Source: Burkholderia sp. Bp9142
GTDB taxonomy: Bacteria; Pseudomonadota; Gammaproteobacteria; Burkholderiales; Burkholderiaceae
Assembly: GCF_003853415.1 (NCBI RefSeq)
Contig: NZ_QTPP01000001.1
Coordinates: forward strand, 124,001 to 188,000
Direction of reading: 5' to 3'
Length of the DNA: 64,000 nucleotides
In this document: positions 52,622-62,402 of the stretch, in pieces
How the letters are laid out: each line of letters opens with the position of its first letter
Numbering within the stretch: position 1 is the first letter of the stretch
The notes under the pieces: model-generated
Seen by the model: only the letters and a program-made list of their open reading frames with translations
The model's database searches: none
Told to the model about the DNA's origin: nothing
Program-made: the position numbers and the translations under genes

Positions 52622-53581
52622 TCAAGACGTCACCGGCGGCATCGCCGCACGGTGGGGGGCAAGGTTCGCGCGGCGCGCATCGCGGGCGCCGCGGCGCACC
52701 GCGCGCCAGTGCTCGCGCACGCGGTCGCGCTGCGCGCCACGCAGCGACAGCAGCACGTGCGCGAGGCCCGGGTAGACGCGCGTGCCGACCAGCGTCCACC
52801 ACCACCATGCGATCTCGCGCCGCACCAGCGGCAGATGCTCGCGCAGGATCAGGTGCAGGTTGTACGCGCCGTTGCTGATCGCATTCAGCGATGCAGCATC
52901 GCGCCGGTCGTCGTCGAAGCGCTCGGCCGGAAAATGATCGACCGCGATCGCCGGGTCGTAGACGAGCTTCCAGCCTTCACGCTGCACGTGCATGCTGAAG
53001 GCCATGTCGTTGTGCACCTGCGCACCGGCGCCGCGCAGCCGCGTGTCGAAGCGCAGCCGTTCGATCGCGGCGCGGCGGTAGCTCATGTTCGCGCCTTTCA
53101 GCATGTCGACTTCGCGCGCGCCGCCGACGCCCAGGTGATGGTTGCCGATGATCTTGCCGGACAGCATGAGCTGGCCGACGAGTTCGCGCGACTCGTCGAG
53201 CACGCGGCCTTTCTCGTGCACCCAGTCGCGGCCGCCGACCGCGCCGGCGCGCGGATCGGCCAGGAACACGGCTTCGATGCGCGCGAGCCAGTCGGCGCGC
53301 GGCGCCGCATCGTCGTCGGTGATCGCGACGATGTCGCCGTTCGCCGAGTCGAGCCCCTTGTTCAGCGCTGCGACCTGTCCCGGCACGTCGACCGGCACGA
53401 CCCGCAGCGGCAGCGCGCCGCCGACCGACGGATCGGCGAGGCGCTCGTGCGTGGCATCGTCCTCCGGGCGCGCGACGACGATCACCTCGTCGGGCAGCCG
53501 CTGCTGGCGCTGCAGCGCCAGCAGGCAGCGCGCGAGGTCGGCCGGGCGCCGGTAGGTCGGAACGAGCACGGAAATTTTCAT
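52622..53581 (-). CDS. bceG: GT2 glycosyltransferase of the exopolysaccharide cluster
   Basis: A 319-residue GT-A family 2 enzyme: ISVLVPTYRRPADLARCLLALQRQ, the DxD-type motif VAITDDDAAPRADWLARIEAVF, and GANMSYRRAAIERLRFD. GGAGA lies upstream of the ATG at 53581; a 19-residue upstream extension runs into the hairpin region. It is separated from bceF by a perfect GC hairpin, see that entry. Confidence 0.88.
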   Translation of the reverse strand: MKISVLVPTYRRPADLARCLLALQRQQRLPDEVIVVARPEDDATHERLADPSVGGALPLRVVPVDVPGQVAALNKGLDSANGDIVAITDDDAAPRADWLARIEAVFLADPRAGAVGGRDWVHEKGRVLDESRELVGQLMLSGKIIGNHHLGVGGAREVDMLKGANMSYRRAAIERLRFDTRLRGAGAQVHNDMAFSMHVQREGWKLVYDPAIAVDHFPAERFDDDRRDAASLNAISNGAYNLHLILREHLPLVRREIAWWWWTLVGTRVYPGLAHVLLSLRGAQRDRVREHWRAVRRGARDARRANLAPHRAAMPPVTS

Positions 53582-53599
53582 CGAGGGTTCTCCAGTCGG

Positions 53600-53628
53600 C
53601 CGGGCCGGTGCTGCGCGCGCCGGCCCGG
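53600..53628 (-). promoter_or_regulatory. intercistronic hairpin between bceF and bceG
   Basis: Perfect 9-bp stem CCGGGCCGG / CCGGCCCGG with an 11-base loop and no T-run, in the 62-bp gap. It lies directly after the Wzc-like kinase gene and before the first glycosyltransferase gene, the position of a transcription attenuator in some group 1 capsule operons. Confidence 0.6.
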
Positions 53629-53643
53629 TTTCGTGCAATGCGG

Positions 53644-55866
53644 TCAGGCGCTCAGGTATTCGTGGACGGCCGCATAACCACGGCCGTAGCCGCGCGCCTT
53701 CGGCGGCACGCCGTTGAAGATCCCGCCTTCCAGATCGACGCCCGCAGTGCGCAGGCGCTTGATCGCGTCGGCGATCTCGCCTTCGGTATGCATGCCCGAG
53801 CGCAGCACCAGGAAGGTCGAGCCGGCCATGCGGCCGATGATGGTCGCGTCGGTCACCGCCAGCACCGGCGGCGAGTCGATCAGCACGACGTCGTAGCGCT
53901 TGCCGAGCCCTTCGAGGTATTGCGGCAGACGCGTCGACATCAGCAGCTCCGACGGGTTCGGCGGGCGCGTGCCGCCCGAGATGAACGACAGGCCCGGCAC
54001 CGGCGTCTCGCGGATCGCCTCTTCAAGCGAAGACTGATCGCTCAGCAGCTCGGACAGGCCCGGCTGCGCGGTGAGGCCGAAGTAGCGGTCGAGCATCCCG
54101 CGGCGCATGTCGGCGTCGACCAGCAGCACGCGCTTGCCCGAATGCGCGAGCAGCACCGCGAGGTTGACCGTCAGGAAGCTCTTGCCGATGCCCGGCGTCG
54201 GGCCGGTCAGCACGATCACGCGGTTCTTCGCATCCATCATCGCGAACTGCATCGCGGTACGCAGGCTGCGCATGCTTTCGACGCTCAGGTCCTTCGGGCG
54301 CAGGCTCGCGAGGATCGGCCGCGCGCGGCCGCCGCCCTTCTCGGCCATGGCATCGAGCTTCACCTGCTCGGCGCTTTGCGGCACCAGCCCGTACAGCGGC
54401 AGGTTGAACGTACGCTCGACGCGGTCCGGATCCTCGATGCCCTGGAACAGGTTGCGGCGCAGGAACACGACGCCGGTGCCGAGGATCAGGCCCAGGAACA
54501 CGGCGGCCGACAGGATCAGCACCTTCTTCGGCTTGATCGGGTCGCCCGGGCGCAGCGCCGAATCGATGAGGTGGATGTTGCCGCCGGTGCCGGCCTTCTG
54601 CACCGACAGTTCCTGCACGCGGTTCAGCAGCAGCACGTAGATGTCCTCGGCAACCTTCGCGTCGCGCTGGAGCTGGACGGCCTTCACTTCAGTCGCCGGC
54701 AGGCTGCGGAAGCGGTTGCTGAACTTGTCCTTCTCGCCCTGCAGCTCCGCGAGCTGCTGCTTCGCGGCGATCACCATCGGATGCGAATCGGTGAAGCGCT
54801 GCGCGAGCGACGCGAGCTGCAGGCGCTGCGCGGCGATCTGCTGCTCGTACTGCACGCTGCCTTCGAGGTAGACCTTCGCCTCGTCGCTCGCGTTGATCGA
54901 GCCGGACGTGCGCTGGTACTGCGTCAGCGCGGCTTCCGCGCGCTCGAGGTCGGCCTTCAGGCGCGGTTCCTCGCCCTTGAGGAAGTCGAGCATCTTGGTC
55001 GCTTCGGCCTGCTTCGCGATCACGTGCTGGTTCAGGTACGACTGCGCGAGCGCGTTCGCGATCGCGGCGGTCTGGTCCGGATTCTTGCCTTCGAGCGAGA
55101 TCTGCACGACGCCCGTCTGCTTGCCCTGCTCGCTCACCTGGATGCCGGACTGGAAGCCGCCGATCGCGTCGAGATCGTTGTAGCGGACCACCGTGAATTG
55201 CGTGCCCGGACGCGCGACGAGCTTCTGCACGAGCAGCGTCACGCCGCCTGCCTGCTCCGATTCGCCGACGCGGCCCGACAGAAGACGGTTGCCGTTCTGG
55301 TCGACCAGCGTGTAGGTGCCGTTCGGGCCGGCCGTCAGCGTCAGCTTCTTGCCTTCGAGCGCCGGCACGACGTTGATCGTGTCGATGTCGGCGACTTCGC
55401 CGCCCCATGCGTACGACCGCAGGCCGAACCAGGCACGCGACGGCTCGCCCGGCGTCGCGATGCGCGCGGCCAGGCTGCCGAGCACCGGAAGCGCCTTCGG
55501 CACGACCGAGAAGTTCAGCTTGAACTGCTCGACGACCGGCGCGACGACGCCGCGGCTCTTGATGATCTCGATTTCCGCATCGGTCGGCGCCTGCTGCGGA
55601 CCGCTGTTGATCATCGCGCCCGTCTGCGTCTGCGTGAGCGCCTGCGACGTGTTGTCGTTGCCCTCGACCCGCACGTGCACGTCGGCCTGATAGACCGGCT
55701 TCGCGACGTAGCAGTAGAGGCCGGCGAGCGCGATGACGGTCACCGCGATGCCGAGCAGCAGCCAGATGTCGTCCATGAGCACCTGGAGCAGCTGGCCGAG
55801 GACGACGTCCTCTTCCTCGGTTTTCGCGGTCAGATCCGCGTAGGAGTGTTTCGCTTGCGTGTTCAC
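53644..55866 (-). CDS. bceF: Wzc-like tyrosine autokinase / chain-length regulator
   Basis: A 740-residue BY-kinase. N-terminal Wzz domain with membrane segment around residues 35-55, long periplasmic coiled-coil part, second membrane segment (KKVLILSAAVFLGLILGTG), then a cytoplasmic kinase with Walker A (GPTPGIGKS), Walker A' (VLLVDADMRRG) and Walker B (VVLIDSPP). The C-terminal tail has three tyrosines (ARGYGRGYAAVHEYLSA) for autophosphorylation. GTG start. It works with BceD and BceE in polymer assembly and export. Confidence 0.95.
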   Translation of the reverse strand: MNTQAKHSYADLTAKTEEEDVVLGQLLQVLMDDIWLLLGIAVTVIALAGLYCYVAKPVYQADVHVRVEGNDNTSQALTQTQTGAMINSGPQQAPTDAEIEIIKSRGVVAPVVEQFKLNFSVVPKALPVLGSLAARIATPGEPSRAWFGLRSYAWGGEVADIDTINVVPALEGKKLTLTAGPNGTYTLVDQNGNRLLSGRVGESEQAGGVTLLVQKLVARPGTQFTVVRYNDLDAIGGFQSGIQVSEQGKQTGVVQISLEGKNPDQTAAIANALAQSYLNQHVIAKQAEATKMLDFLKGEEPRLKADLERAEAALTQYQRTSGSINASDEAKVYLEGSVQYEQQIAAQRLQLASLAQRFTDSHPMVIAAKQQLAELQGEKDKFSNRFRSLPATEVKAVQLQRDAKVAEDIYVLLLNRVQELSVQKAGTGGNIHLIDSALRPGDPIKPKKVLILSAAVFLGLILGTGVVFLRRNLFQGIEDPDRVERTFNLPLYGLVPQSAEQVKLDAMAEKGGGRARPILASLRPKDLSVESMRSLRTAMQFAMMDAKNRVIVLTGPTPGIGKSFLTVNLAVLLAHSGKRVLLVDADMRRGMLDRYFGLTAQPGLSELLSDQSSLEEAIRETPVPGLSFISGGTRPPNPSELLMSTRLPQYLEGLGKRYDVVLIDSPPVLAVTDATIIGRMAGSTFLVLRSGMHTEGEIADAIKRLRTAGVDLEGGIFNGVPPKARGYGRGYAAVHEYLSA

Positions 55867-55888
55867 CGTTCGTTCCCGCTTGAGTGGT

Positions 55889-55913
55889 GCCGGGGCGGAG
55901 GCGCCGCCCCGGC
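55889..55913 (-). promoter_or_regulatory. intercistronic hairpin between bceE and bceF
   Basis: Perfect 10-bp stem GCCGGGGCGG / CCGCCCCGGC with loop AGGCG and no T-run, filling most of the 53-bp gap between the exporter and kinase genes. Confidence 0.6.
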
Positions 55914-55919
55914 GGGCTA

Positions 55920-57098
55920 TCAGCGCGTGATTTGCCGCATGAAGAAGATCGTCTGGATCGTCGGCAACACCTGCTGCAGCACACGGTTGAACTGCACCGA
56001 GCTGGCCGTGCTGACATAGACAACGTCGAGCGGCTGAAGCGGGAAGCGGCTCGACAGCATCAGCGCATCCGGCTGCGTCATGTCGAGACGGAACACTTCC
56101 GGCTTCGTCGGGTTGTCATGCATCCCGCGCATCACGTAGATCTTGCGCGGGTTCGCATCGGTGTCGAGGATGCCGCCGCCGGACGTCAGCGCATCGGCAA
56201 GGGTCAGCCTGCCCTTGAGCATCGGCACGGTGACCGGCGTCTTGACCTCGCCCATGATGAACACGCGGCTGTCGCTGCGATCCGGCACGTTGATGATGTC
56301 GCCCGGCTGCAGCATCACGTTCTGCTTCACTTCGCCGCGATCGAGCACGCCGTTCGCGTCGAGCGTGTAGAGCTTGCCTTCGCGCGTCAGGCGCACGCGC
56401 TGCAGGTCGGCCTCGTTGGTCGAGCCGCCCGAGCGCGAGATCGCGTCGACGAGCGTCAGCGGCACGTCGCTCACCGCGAGCGGGCCCGGCTGCTTCACCT
56501 CGCCCGTCACCTGCACCTTCTGGCTGCGGAACGACAGCACGCGCACGTCGAGCTGCGGATTCTTCACGTAGCGCGCGAGGGTGGACGCCATCTGCTCGCG
56601 GATCTGTGCAACCGTCTTGCCCGCCACGCGGATGCGGCCGACGAACGGGAAGAAGATCGTGCCGTCGGCGGCCACGGTCTGGCCGTACGGATCGGCCTGA
56701 CCCGGCAGCGCAGTCGTATACGGCTGCTGCAGCGCACCCGCGACCGACTGCGTCGTGTTGCCGCCGCTCGAGAACGACTGGCCCTGCGGCGTCGTCAGCT
56801 CGGGGTGATCCCACACCGTGACGCCGAGGATGTCCTGCGGGCCGACGCGGTAGACGTACTGCGACGGATCGGTGTAACGGCCCGGCGGCAGCGGGTGCTC
56901 GACCTGCTGCTTCTGCAGCTGATCCATCACCAGCTTCGCGTCGATGTAATGAACCGGATAGGTTTCGGCCTGGCCTTGCCGGCCTTCGTCCTTCAGGTTC
57001 GACGAGTCGAGATAGTTGCCGGGCGCGGTCGCGCAGGCCGACAGGAATGTCGTCATCGCGACGGCAAGCGCCAGCGGGCGCATGGGACGTTTCAGCAT
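55920..57098 (-). CDS. bceE: Wza-like outer-membrane polysaccharide export lipoprotein
   Basis: A 392-residue lipoprotein with signal peptide and lipobox FLSAC (acylated Cys), followed by PES and SLBB domains: YRVGPQDILGVTVWDHPEL, FFPFVGRIRVAGKTVAQIREQM, VQVTGEVKQPGPLAVSDVPLTLVDAISRSGG. It forms the export pore. The start is uncertain: ATG at 57098 (overlapping the bceD stop by seven bases), 57113 or a downstream ATG at 57083 are possible; the longer frame to 57203 is not supported. Confidence 0.92.
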   Translation of the reverse strand: MLKRPMRPLALAVAMTTFLSACATAPGNYLDSSNLKDEGRQGQAETYPVHYIDAKLVMDQLQKQQVEHPLPPGRYTDPSQYVYRVGPQDILGVTVWDHPELTTPQGQSFSSGGNTTQSVAGALQQPYTTALPGQADPYGQTVAADGTIFFPFVGRIRVAGKTVAQIREQMASTLARYVKNPQLDVRVLSFRSQKVQVTGEVKQPGPLAVSDVPLTLVDAISRSGGSTNEADLQRVRLTREGKLYTLDANGVLDRGEVKQNVMLQPGDIINVPDRSDSRVFIMGEVKTPVTVPMLKGRLTLADALTSGGGILDTDANPRKIYVMRGMHDNPTKPEVFRLDMTQPDALMLSSRFPLQPLDVVYVSTASSVQFNRVLQQVLPTIQTIFFMRQITR

Positions 57099-57535
57099 AG
57101 TTTTTGCAGCCATCCTTGAACCAGACGTTCGATCAATGAGTAGCTCTCGCGATAGTCGGCCTCCGGGCCGCCATGCGGATCCGCGATCTCGGCGTCCTCC
57201 CACTTGCCCAGCAGGTGGACCTTGCCGCGCGCGAACGGATCGACCGATTCGACGGCCTTGATCTGTTCGCGCTCGCTGACGAGAATCAGGTCGGCGTCGC
57301 GCACGATCCGGCGCGACAGCCGCCGCGACCGGTGCGGCGTCGCGTCGACGCCGCGCTCGGCGAGCAGTTGCCGCATCACCGGATCGATGCCGTCGCCGTC
57401 GTTCGCCCGTACACCGGCGGAGTGGAACGTCACGCGCGGGCCGCCACGCGACGCCGCGTGCGACTTGAACAGCATTTCCGCCGCCGGGCTGCGGCAGACG
57501 TTCGCGTGACAGACGATCAGGATGTTCCGGAACAT
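57092..57535 (-). CDS. bceD: low-molecular-weight protein tyrosine phosphatase
   Basis: A 147-residue Wzb-like phosphatase. The P-loop is CHANVCRS (C-x5-R-S) at residues 9-16, and the general-acid loop is ADPHGG. It removes phosphate from the BceF tyrosine tail, cycling the kinase during export. Stop overlaps the bceE start region. Start ATG at 57535, 40 bp after bceC. Confidence 0.94.
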   Translation of the reverse strand: MFRNILIVCHANVCRSPAAEMLFKSHAASRGGPRVTFHSAGVRANDGDGIDPVMRQLLAERGVDATPHRSRRLSRRIVRDADLILVSEREQIKAVESVDPFARGKVHLLGKWEDAEIADPHGGPEADYRESYSLIERLVQGWLQKLC

Positions 57536-57575
57536 GGCAGCTCGAATCGGGTTACGGGTAACGGCGACGCGCGGG

Positions 57576-58988
57576 TCAGGCGTTCGCGCGCGCGGCGCCC
57601 GGCACGCGGGCGGCGACGGCCTGGCGCGAGCCGGGGCGGCCGATCGGGTGGTATTCGATGCCCTGCTCGCTCATCGTCTCCGGCTCGTACAGGTTGCGGC
57701 CGTCGAAGATCACCGGCGACTTCCATTGGCGGCCGAGCGCGGCGAAATCCGGGCTCTTGAACGCCTTCCATTCAGTGACGATCACGAGTGCGTCGGCATC
57801 GCGCGCGGCCTGCGCCTCGTCGTCGGCGAAGGTGAGGCGTTCGAGCCAGCTCGGGTGGTCGGCGAGATCGAGTGCGAGCACGCGGCGCGCTTCCTGCTGC
57901 GCGACTGGGTCGTACGCGGCGATGCGCGCACCGCGCGACAGCAGCTCGGCGATCAGCTCGCGGCTCGGCGCTTCGCGCATGTCGTCGGTGTTCGGCTTGA
58001 ATGCCAGGCCCCAGATCGCGAACGTGCGGCCCGTCAGGTCCTCGCCGAAGCGCGCGACGATCTTGTCGGCGAGCACACGCTTTTGCGCCGCGTTGACCGA
58101 CGACACGGCCTTCAGGATCTGCAGCGACTGGCCGTGCTCGTCGGCGGTGCGGATCAGCGCCTCGACGTCCTTCGGGAAGCACGAGCCGCCGTAGCCGCAG
58201 CCCGCGTACAGGAAGTGATAGCCGATGCGCGGATCGGAGCCGATCCCGCGGCGCACGGCCTCGATGTCCGCGCCGAAGCGGTCGGCCAGGTTCGCAAGCT
58301 CGTTCATGAACGAGATGCGCGTCGCGAGCATCGCGTTCGCCGCGTATTTCGTGAATTCGGCCGAGCGCACGTCCATGTACAGCGTGCGTTCGTGGTTGCG
58401 GTTGAACGGCGCATAGAGCTTCTTCATCAGTTCGCGCGCGCGCTCGCCCGGCACGTCTTCGTCGCAGCCGATCACGATGCGGTCCGGCCGCGTGAAATCG
58501 TCGACCGCCGCGCCTTCCTTCAGGAATTCCGGGTTCGACACGACCGAGAACATCTGGTCGTCGCCGCGCTTCGCGAGTTCCTCGGCGACTGCCGCGCGCA
58601 CGCGCTCGGCCGTGCCGACCGGCACCGTCGACTTGTCGACGATCACCTTGAAGCCCTTCATGTAGCGGCCGATGTTGCGCGCCGCCGCGAGCACGTACTG
58701 CAGGTCGGCCGAGCCGTCCTCGTCGGGCGGCGTGCCGACCGCGATGAACTGCACGTCGCCGTGCGCGACCGCGGCCTCGATGTCGGTCGAGAAGCGCAGG
58801 CGGCCCGCCGCGCGGTTGCGCGCGATGACTTCCTTGAGGCCCGGCTCGTGGATCGGCACGCCGCCGCTGTTCAGGACGTCGATCTTCGCCCGATCGACGT
58901 CGAGACAGAACACGTCGTGCCCGATGTCGGCGAGACAGGCGCCGGTGACAAGACCTACGTAACCGCTGCCGATGATAGTCAGATTCAT
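57576..58988 (-). CDS. bceC: UDP-glucose 6-dehydrogenase
   Basis: Oxidises UDP-glucose to UDP-glucuronate, a sugar of cepacian. The 470-residue protein has the NAD-binding start [20 protein letters not shown], the catalytic Cys in [14 protein letters not shown], and the C-terminal UDP-binding part ([17 protein letters not shown]). Normal length. Second gene of the operon, 67 bp after bceB. Confidence 0.95.
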   Translation of the reverse strand: MNLTIIGSGYVGLVTGACLADIGHDVFCLDVDRAKIDVLNSGGVPIHEPGLKEVIARNRAAGRLRFSTDIEAAVAHGDVQFIAVGTPPDEDGSADLQYVLAAARNIGRYMKGFKVIVDKSTVPVGTAERVRAAVAEELAKRGDDQMFSVVSNPEFLKEGAAVDDFTRPDRIVIGCDEDVPGERARELMKKLYAPFNRNHERTLYMDVRSAEFTKYAANAMLATRISFMNELANLADRFGADIEAVRRGIGSDPRIGYHFLYAGCGYGGSCFPKDVEALIRTADEHGQSLQILKAVSSVNAAQKRVLADKIVARFGEDLTGRTFAIWGLAFKPNTDDMREAPSRELIAELLSRGARIAAYDPVAQQEARRVLALDLADHPSWLERLTFADDEAQAARDADALVIVTEWKAFKSPDFAALGRQWKSPVIFDGRNLYEPETMSEQGIEYHPIGRPGSRQAVAARVPGAARANA

Positions 58989-59055
58989 GATATGTCGGAC
59001 CTCGTGACCAATGATTCGAAATTCGTAAAACCGGAGTGTCTGCGCGCGTTCCGCG

Positions 59056-60429
59056 TCAGTAAGCGTTGCTGCCGGTGAAGCCTTTCCAGAGCGTCAGCAC
59101 GACGATCTTGATGTCGAGCCAGAACGACCAGTTCTGCATGTAGTACAGATCGAGCTTCACGCGTCCCATCATCTTCTCGATCTGGTCGGTCTCGCCGCGA
59201 AAGCCGTTGATCTGCGCCCAGCCGGTGATGCCCGGCTTGATCCGGTAGCGGAACATGTAGCCCTTCACCAGATCCTTGTAGATGTCGTCGTGCGCGAGCG
59301 CATGAGGCCGCGGGCCGACGACCGACATCTCGCCCTTCAGCACGTTGATGAACTGCGGCAGTTCGTCCAGGCTCGTGCGGCGCAGGAAGCGGCCGACCGG
59401 CGTCACGCGCGAGTCGTTCTTCGTCGCCTGCGTGACCTGCCCCGTGACTTCCTGATGCACCTTCATCGAGCGGAACTTGTAGATCTCGAACTCGTGCCCG
59501 TCGATCCCCTTGCGCTTCTGGCGGAAGAACACCGGCCCGCGCGACGTGAACTTGATCAGGCAGGCGATCAGCACCATCACCGGCGCGAGCGCCGTGAGCG
59601 CCGCCAGCGCGAACAGCCGGTCGAACACGAACTTCGGCAGGATCCGCACGTCGGTGATCGGCGACGCCGCGAGGTTGATCGCCGGCACGCCGAGCACCTC
59701 GACCACTTCCTGGTTGAAGAACGACAGCGTGCGCACGTCCGGAATGAAACGGATATTCACGAAGTCGTGGCGGAACACCGTCACGATCTGGTGAATCCGG
59801 CGCTCCTCCGTGATCGGCAGCGTGAGCCACAGCTCGCTGATCGCGCGGCTGCGCACCAGCCACACCAGCGATTCGAACTGCCGCTCGATGCGCACGTCGT
59901 CGAGCGCGACCTCGCCCGGCACTTCGCTTTCGTCGTACACGCATACCGGGTTGAAGCCCGCTTCCGGACGTGCCCGCATCTGCGCGATCAGCCGCCGCGC
60001 GGCCGGCGTGCCGCCGACGATCGCGACCGCCTTCAGGTTGTAGCCGCCGCGCCGCAGCTGTCGCAGCACGACGTGCACGCAGGCCTTCGAGCCGACGAGC
60101 AGCGCCATCGTCACAAGCGCCCAGTAACCCAGCCACAGCCGCGACAGGTCGCCCGACTGGTGAAAGCTGAAGCTCATCAGGATGCCCGCGAGCTCGACCA
60201 CCAGCCACGCGAACGCCACGCGCCCCACCAGCCCGACGAGACGCTTGCCTCGCCACGACTGATAGATGCCGATCGCCGGAAAGAACACCACGACCAGCAG
60301 GCAGTCGAACAATACCGTCGTGCGCTGCAGGTCGTTGAGCCAGATGCTGCCGCCGTGCAGCGTGGCGGCGATCAACGCCCCCAACACGACCATCGCGATA
60401 TCGATGACTCTCGCCAGCACGCTCAACAT
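59056..60429 (-). CDS. bceB: undecaprenyl-phosphate glucose-1-phosphate transferase (priming enzyme)
   Basis: Transfers glucose 1-phosphate to undecaprenyl phosphate to start the repeat unit. The 457-residue protein has four to five N-terminal transmembrane segments, a CoA-binding-like middle domain ([19 protein letters not shown]), a fifth hydrophobic segment and the C-terminal transferase domain ([57 protein letters not shown]). AGAGGAA lies before ATG 60429; an extension to 60489 is possible. The frame is intact. Confidence 0.94.
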   Translation of the reverse strand: MLSVLARVIDIAMVVLGALIAATLHGGSIWLNDLQRTTVLFDCLLVVVFFPAIGIYQSWRGKRLVGLVGRVAFAWLVVELAGILMSFSFHQSGDLSRLWLGYWALVTMALLVGSKACVHVVLRQLRRGGYNLKAVAIVGGTPAARRLIAQMRARPEAGFNPVCVYDESEVPGEVALDDVRIERQFESLVWLVRSRAISELWLTLPITEERRIHQIVTVFRHDFVNIRFIPDVRTLSFFNQEVVEVLGVPAINLAASPITDVRILPKFVFDRLFALAALTALAPVMVLIACLIKFTSRGPVFFRQKRKGIDGHEFEIYKFRSMKVHQEVTGQVTQATKNDSRVTPVGRFLRRTSLDELPQFINVLKGEMSVVGPRPHALAHDDIYKDLVKGYMFRYRIKPGITGWAQINGFRGETDQIEKMMGRVKLDLYYMQNWSFWLDIKIVVLTLWKGFTGSNAY

Positions 60430-60867
60430 GTTCGCTTCCTCTTTGAACAGGCGTTTGTCGAACAGCTCCTTGTGCCGCCCGTGCCGCACATTCGATTCAA
60501 ACGTTGCATGACGCTATTGAAGCGACAAGAAAATCTCTCCTCAAGCGCACAAGTATTTCGAAAAATAATCGGAAATTCTTGCCGCGAAATTCTTGAATTA
60601 AATCGGCACGTTTTCCCGAAACGAGCGCGAATCGGGATTTTTTCGAAGACTTTACGGTTCCCGCCAGCCCCTTGCAGGACGGGACGTCAGCCCGATTGCC
60701 CGAATTATTTTTTATTTTTTTGTTTGCATCCGATGCTATCGCGGAAAATTTTCCCGGATACGTGCGCGACGAAGTGCGCGACGAATATCGTGCAAGGCGT
60801 CCGGTTTTATTGTCGATTTACTTCATGCTACAAACAGGCACTGACTTCAATCGAGGAGAGTGTCATC
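60430..60867. other. divergent bceA/bceB intergenic region
   Basis: 438 bp of clearly lower GC than the surrounding genes, including a T-rich run near 60710-60725. It must contain the promoters for both arms of the exopolysaccharide locus. It contains GCGGAAAATTTTCCCGG at 60741-60757. I found no JUMPstart/ops element and no certain -35/-10 pair. Confidence 0.6.
60741..60757. repeat. 17-bp palindromic sequence, copy 2
   Basis: Identical to 40657-40673 (GCGGAAAATTTTCCCGG). It lies 111-127 bp before the bceA start, inside the divergent promoter region, and could be an operator. Confidence 0.7.
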
Positions 60868-62394
60868 ATGAATGCTCCGGCCGTGGCAGCCGATACGCGC
60901 CCTTCTTCTTCCGCCGCAACCGACGCCAGTGTGCGCGTCGCGGTGCAGCCGGTGATCCTTGCCGGCGGTTCGGGCACGCGTTTGTGGCCGATGTCGCGCG
61001 AACACTATCCGAAGCAGCTGATCGGCCTGCTCGGCGATCATTCGCTGCTGCAATCCACCGCGTTGCGGCTCGACGGCCTCACGACCGGTCATCCGCTGAA
61101 CGACGACGTGCTGATCGTGTGCGGCGAGGATCACCGCTTCACGACCGCCGAACAACTGCGCCTGACCGGCAAGCGTGCATCGATCATGCTCGAGCCGCTC
61201 GGCCGCGACACCGCGCCCGCGCTGACGCTCGCCGCGCTGCGGATCGTCGCCCGCGGCGGCGACGCCGTGATGACCGTGATGCCGGCCGACCACGCGGTGG
61301 CCGACCAGCCGCGCTTTCATGCGGCGGTCGCGGCCGGCGTGCACTGCGCGGCCCAGGGCAAGATCGCGACGATGGGCATCGTGCCGGGCCGCGCCGAAAC
61401 GGGCTACGGCTACATCCGCGTCGGCGCGCCGCTCGGCGACGCCGCCACCGGCAGCCTCGACGTGCGCCGCCTCGACCGCTTCGTCGAGAAGCCGCATCTC
61501 GAGCTCGCGCAGCAGTACGTCGCGTCCGGCGAATACTGGTGGAACAGCGGGATCTTCATCGTGCGCGCGTCGGTGTGGCTGAACGCGATCCGCCAGCTCG
61601 AACCCGAAATCTACACGGCCTGCGAGCAGGCCGTCGCACGCGGCAAGGAAGACGGCGACTTCTTCCGCGTCGATCGCGACGCGTTCGCCGCGTCGCCGTC
61701 GAACTCGATCGACTACGCGGTGATGGAGCCGCTCGCGAACCTGTCGCAGCTGTGCGAAAGCGTCGTCGTGCCGCTCGATGCGGGCTGGTCGGACGTCGGC
61801 TCGTGGGACGCGATCTGGCAGATCCTGCCGAAGGACGATGCCGATAACGTCGGCCGCGGCCGCGTGCTGTTCGAGAACGCCGAATCGACCTTCGCGCATT
61901 CGGAAAGCCGGCTCGTCGCGTGCGTCGGCACGCAGAATCTCGTCGTCGTCGAAACGCCCGACGCCGTGCTCGTCGCCGACAAGTCCTGCGTGCAGGACGT
62001 GAAGAAGATCGTGGGACGCATCAAGGCCGAGCGCGGTGCGGAGGCGACCGATCACCGCAAGGTCCACCGCCCGTGGGGTCATTACGATTCGGTCGACATG
62101 GGCGAGCGCTTCCAGGTGAAGCGCATCGTCGTGAAGCCGGGCGCGCGACTGTCGCTGCAGATGCACCACCACCGCGCCGAACACTGGATCGTCGTGCGCG
62201 GCACCGCGCGCATCACGCGCGGCGACGAAACCTTCCTGCTGTCCGAAAACGAATCGACGTACATCCCGCTCGGCGTGTCGCACCGTCTCGAGAACCCGGG
62301 CAAGATGCCGCTCGAGCTGATCGAAGTGCAATCGGGCGCGTATCTCGGCGAGGACGACATCGTCCGCTTCGACGACACCTACGGACGCCAGTGA
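60868..62394 (+). CDS. bceA: bifunctional mannose-6-phosphate isomerase / GDP-mannose pyrophosphorylase
   Basis: Supplies GDP-mannose. The 508-residue protein has the pyrophosphorylase motif LAGGSGTRLWPMSREHYPKQLIGLLG, FVEKP, and the C-terminal type II isomerase with zinc ligands (HRPWGHYDSVDMGERFQVKRI, LQMHHHRAEHWIVVRGTARIT). GAGGAG lies before the ATG. It is divergent from bceB and starts with a serine/alanine-rich extension (about residues 1-30) before the core. Confidence 0.95.
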   Translation: MNAPAVAADTRPSSSAATDASVRVAVQPVILAGGSGTRLWPMSREHYPKQLIGLLGDHSLLQSTALRLDGLTTGHPLNDDVLIVCGEDHRFTTAEQLRLTGKRASIMLEPLGRDTAPALTLAALRIVARGGDAVMTVMPADHAVADQPRFHAAVAAGVHCAAQGKIATMGIVPGRAETGYGYIRVGAPLGDAATGSLDVRRLDRFVEKPHLELAQQYVASGEYWWNSGIFIVRASVWLNAIRQLEPEIYTACEQAVARGKEDGDFFRVDRDAFAASPSNSIDYAVMEPLANLSQLCESVVVPLDAGWSDVGSWDAIWQILPKDDADNVGRGRVLFENAESTFAHSESRLVACVGTQNLVVVETPDAVLVADKSCVQDVKKIVGRIKAERGAEATDHRKVHRPWGHYDSVDMGERFQVKRIVVKPGARLSLQMHHHRAEHWIVVRGTARITRGDETFLLSENESTYIPLGVSHRLENPGKMPLELIEVQSGAYLGEDDIVRFDDTYGRQ

Positions 62395-62402
62395 CGCAGC
62401 GC

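Noticed and set aside
53608-56019. 803-codon plus-strand frame opposite bceF
   Set aside because: Antisense shadow with His/Arg/Leu-rich sequence; bceF has complete BY-kinase motifs.
59290-60867. Plus-strand extension of bceA to 1034 codons
   Set aside because: The upstream part is antisense to bceB and crosses the A/T-rich divergent promoter region; GAGGAG and the family N-terminus fix the start at 60868.
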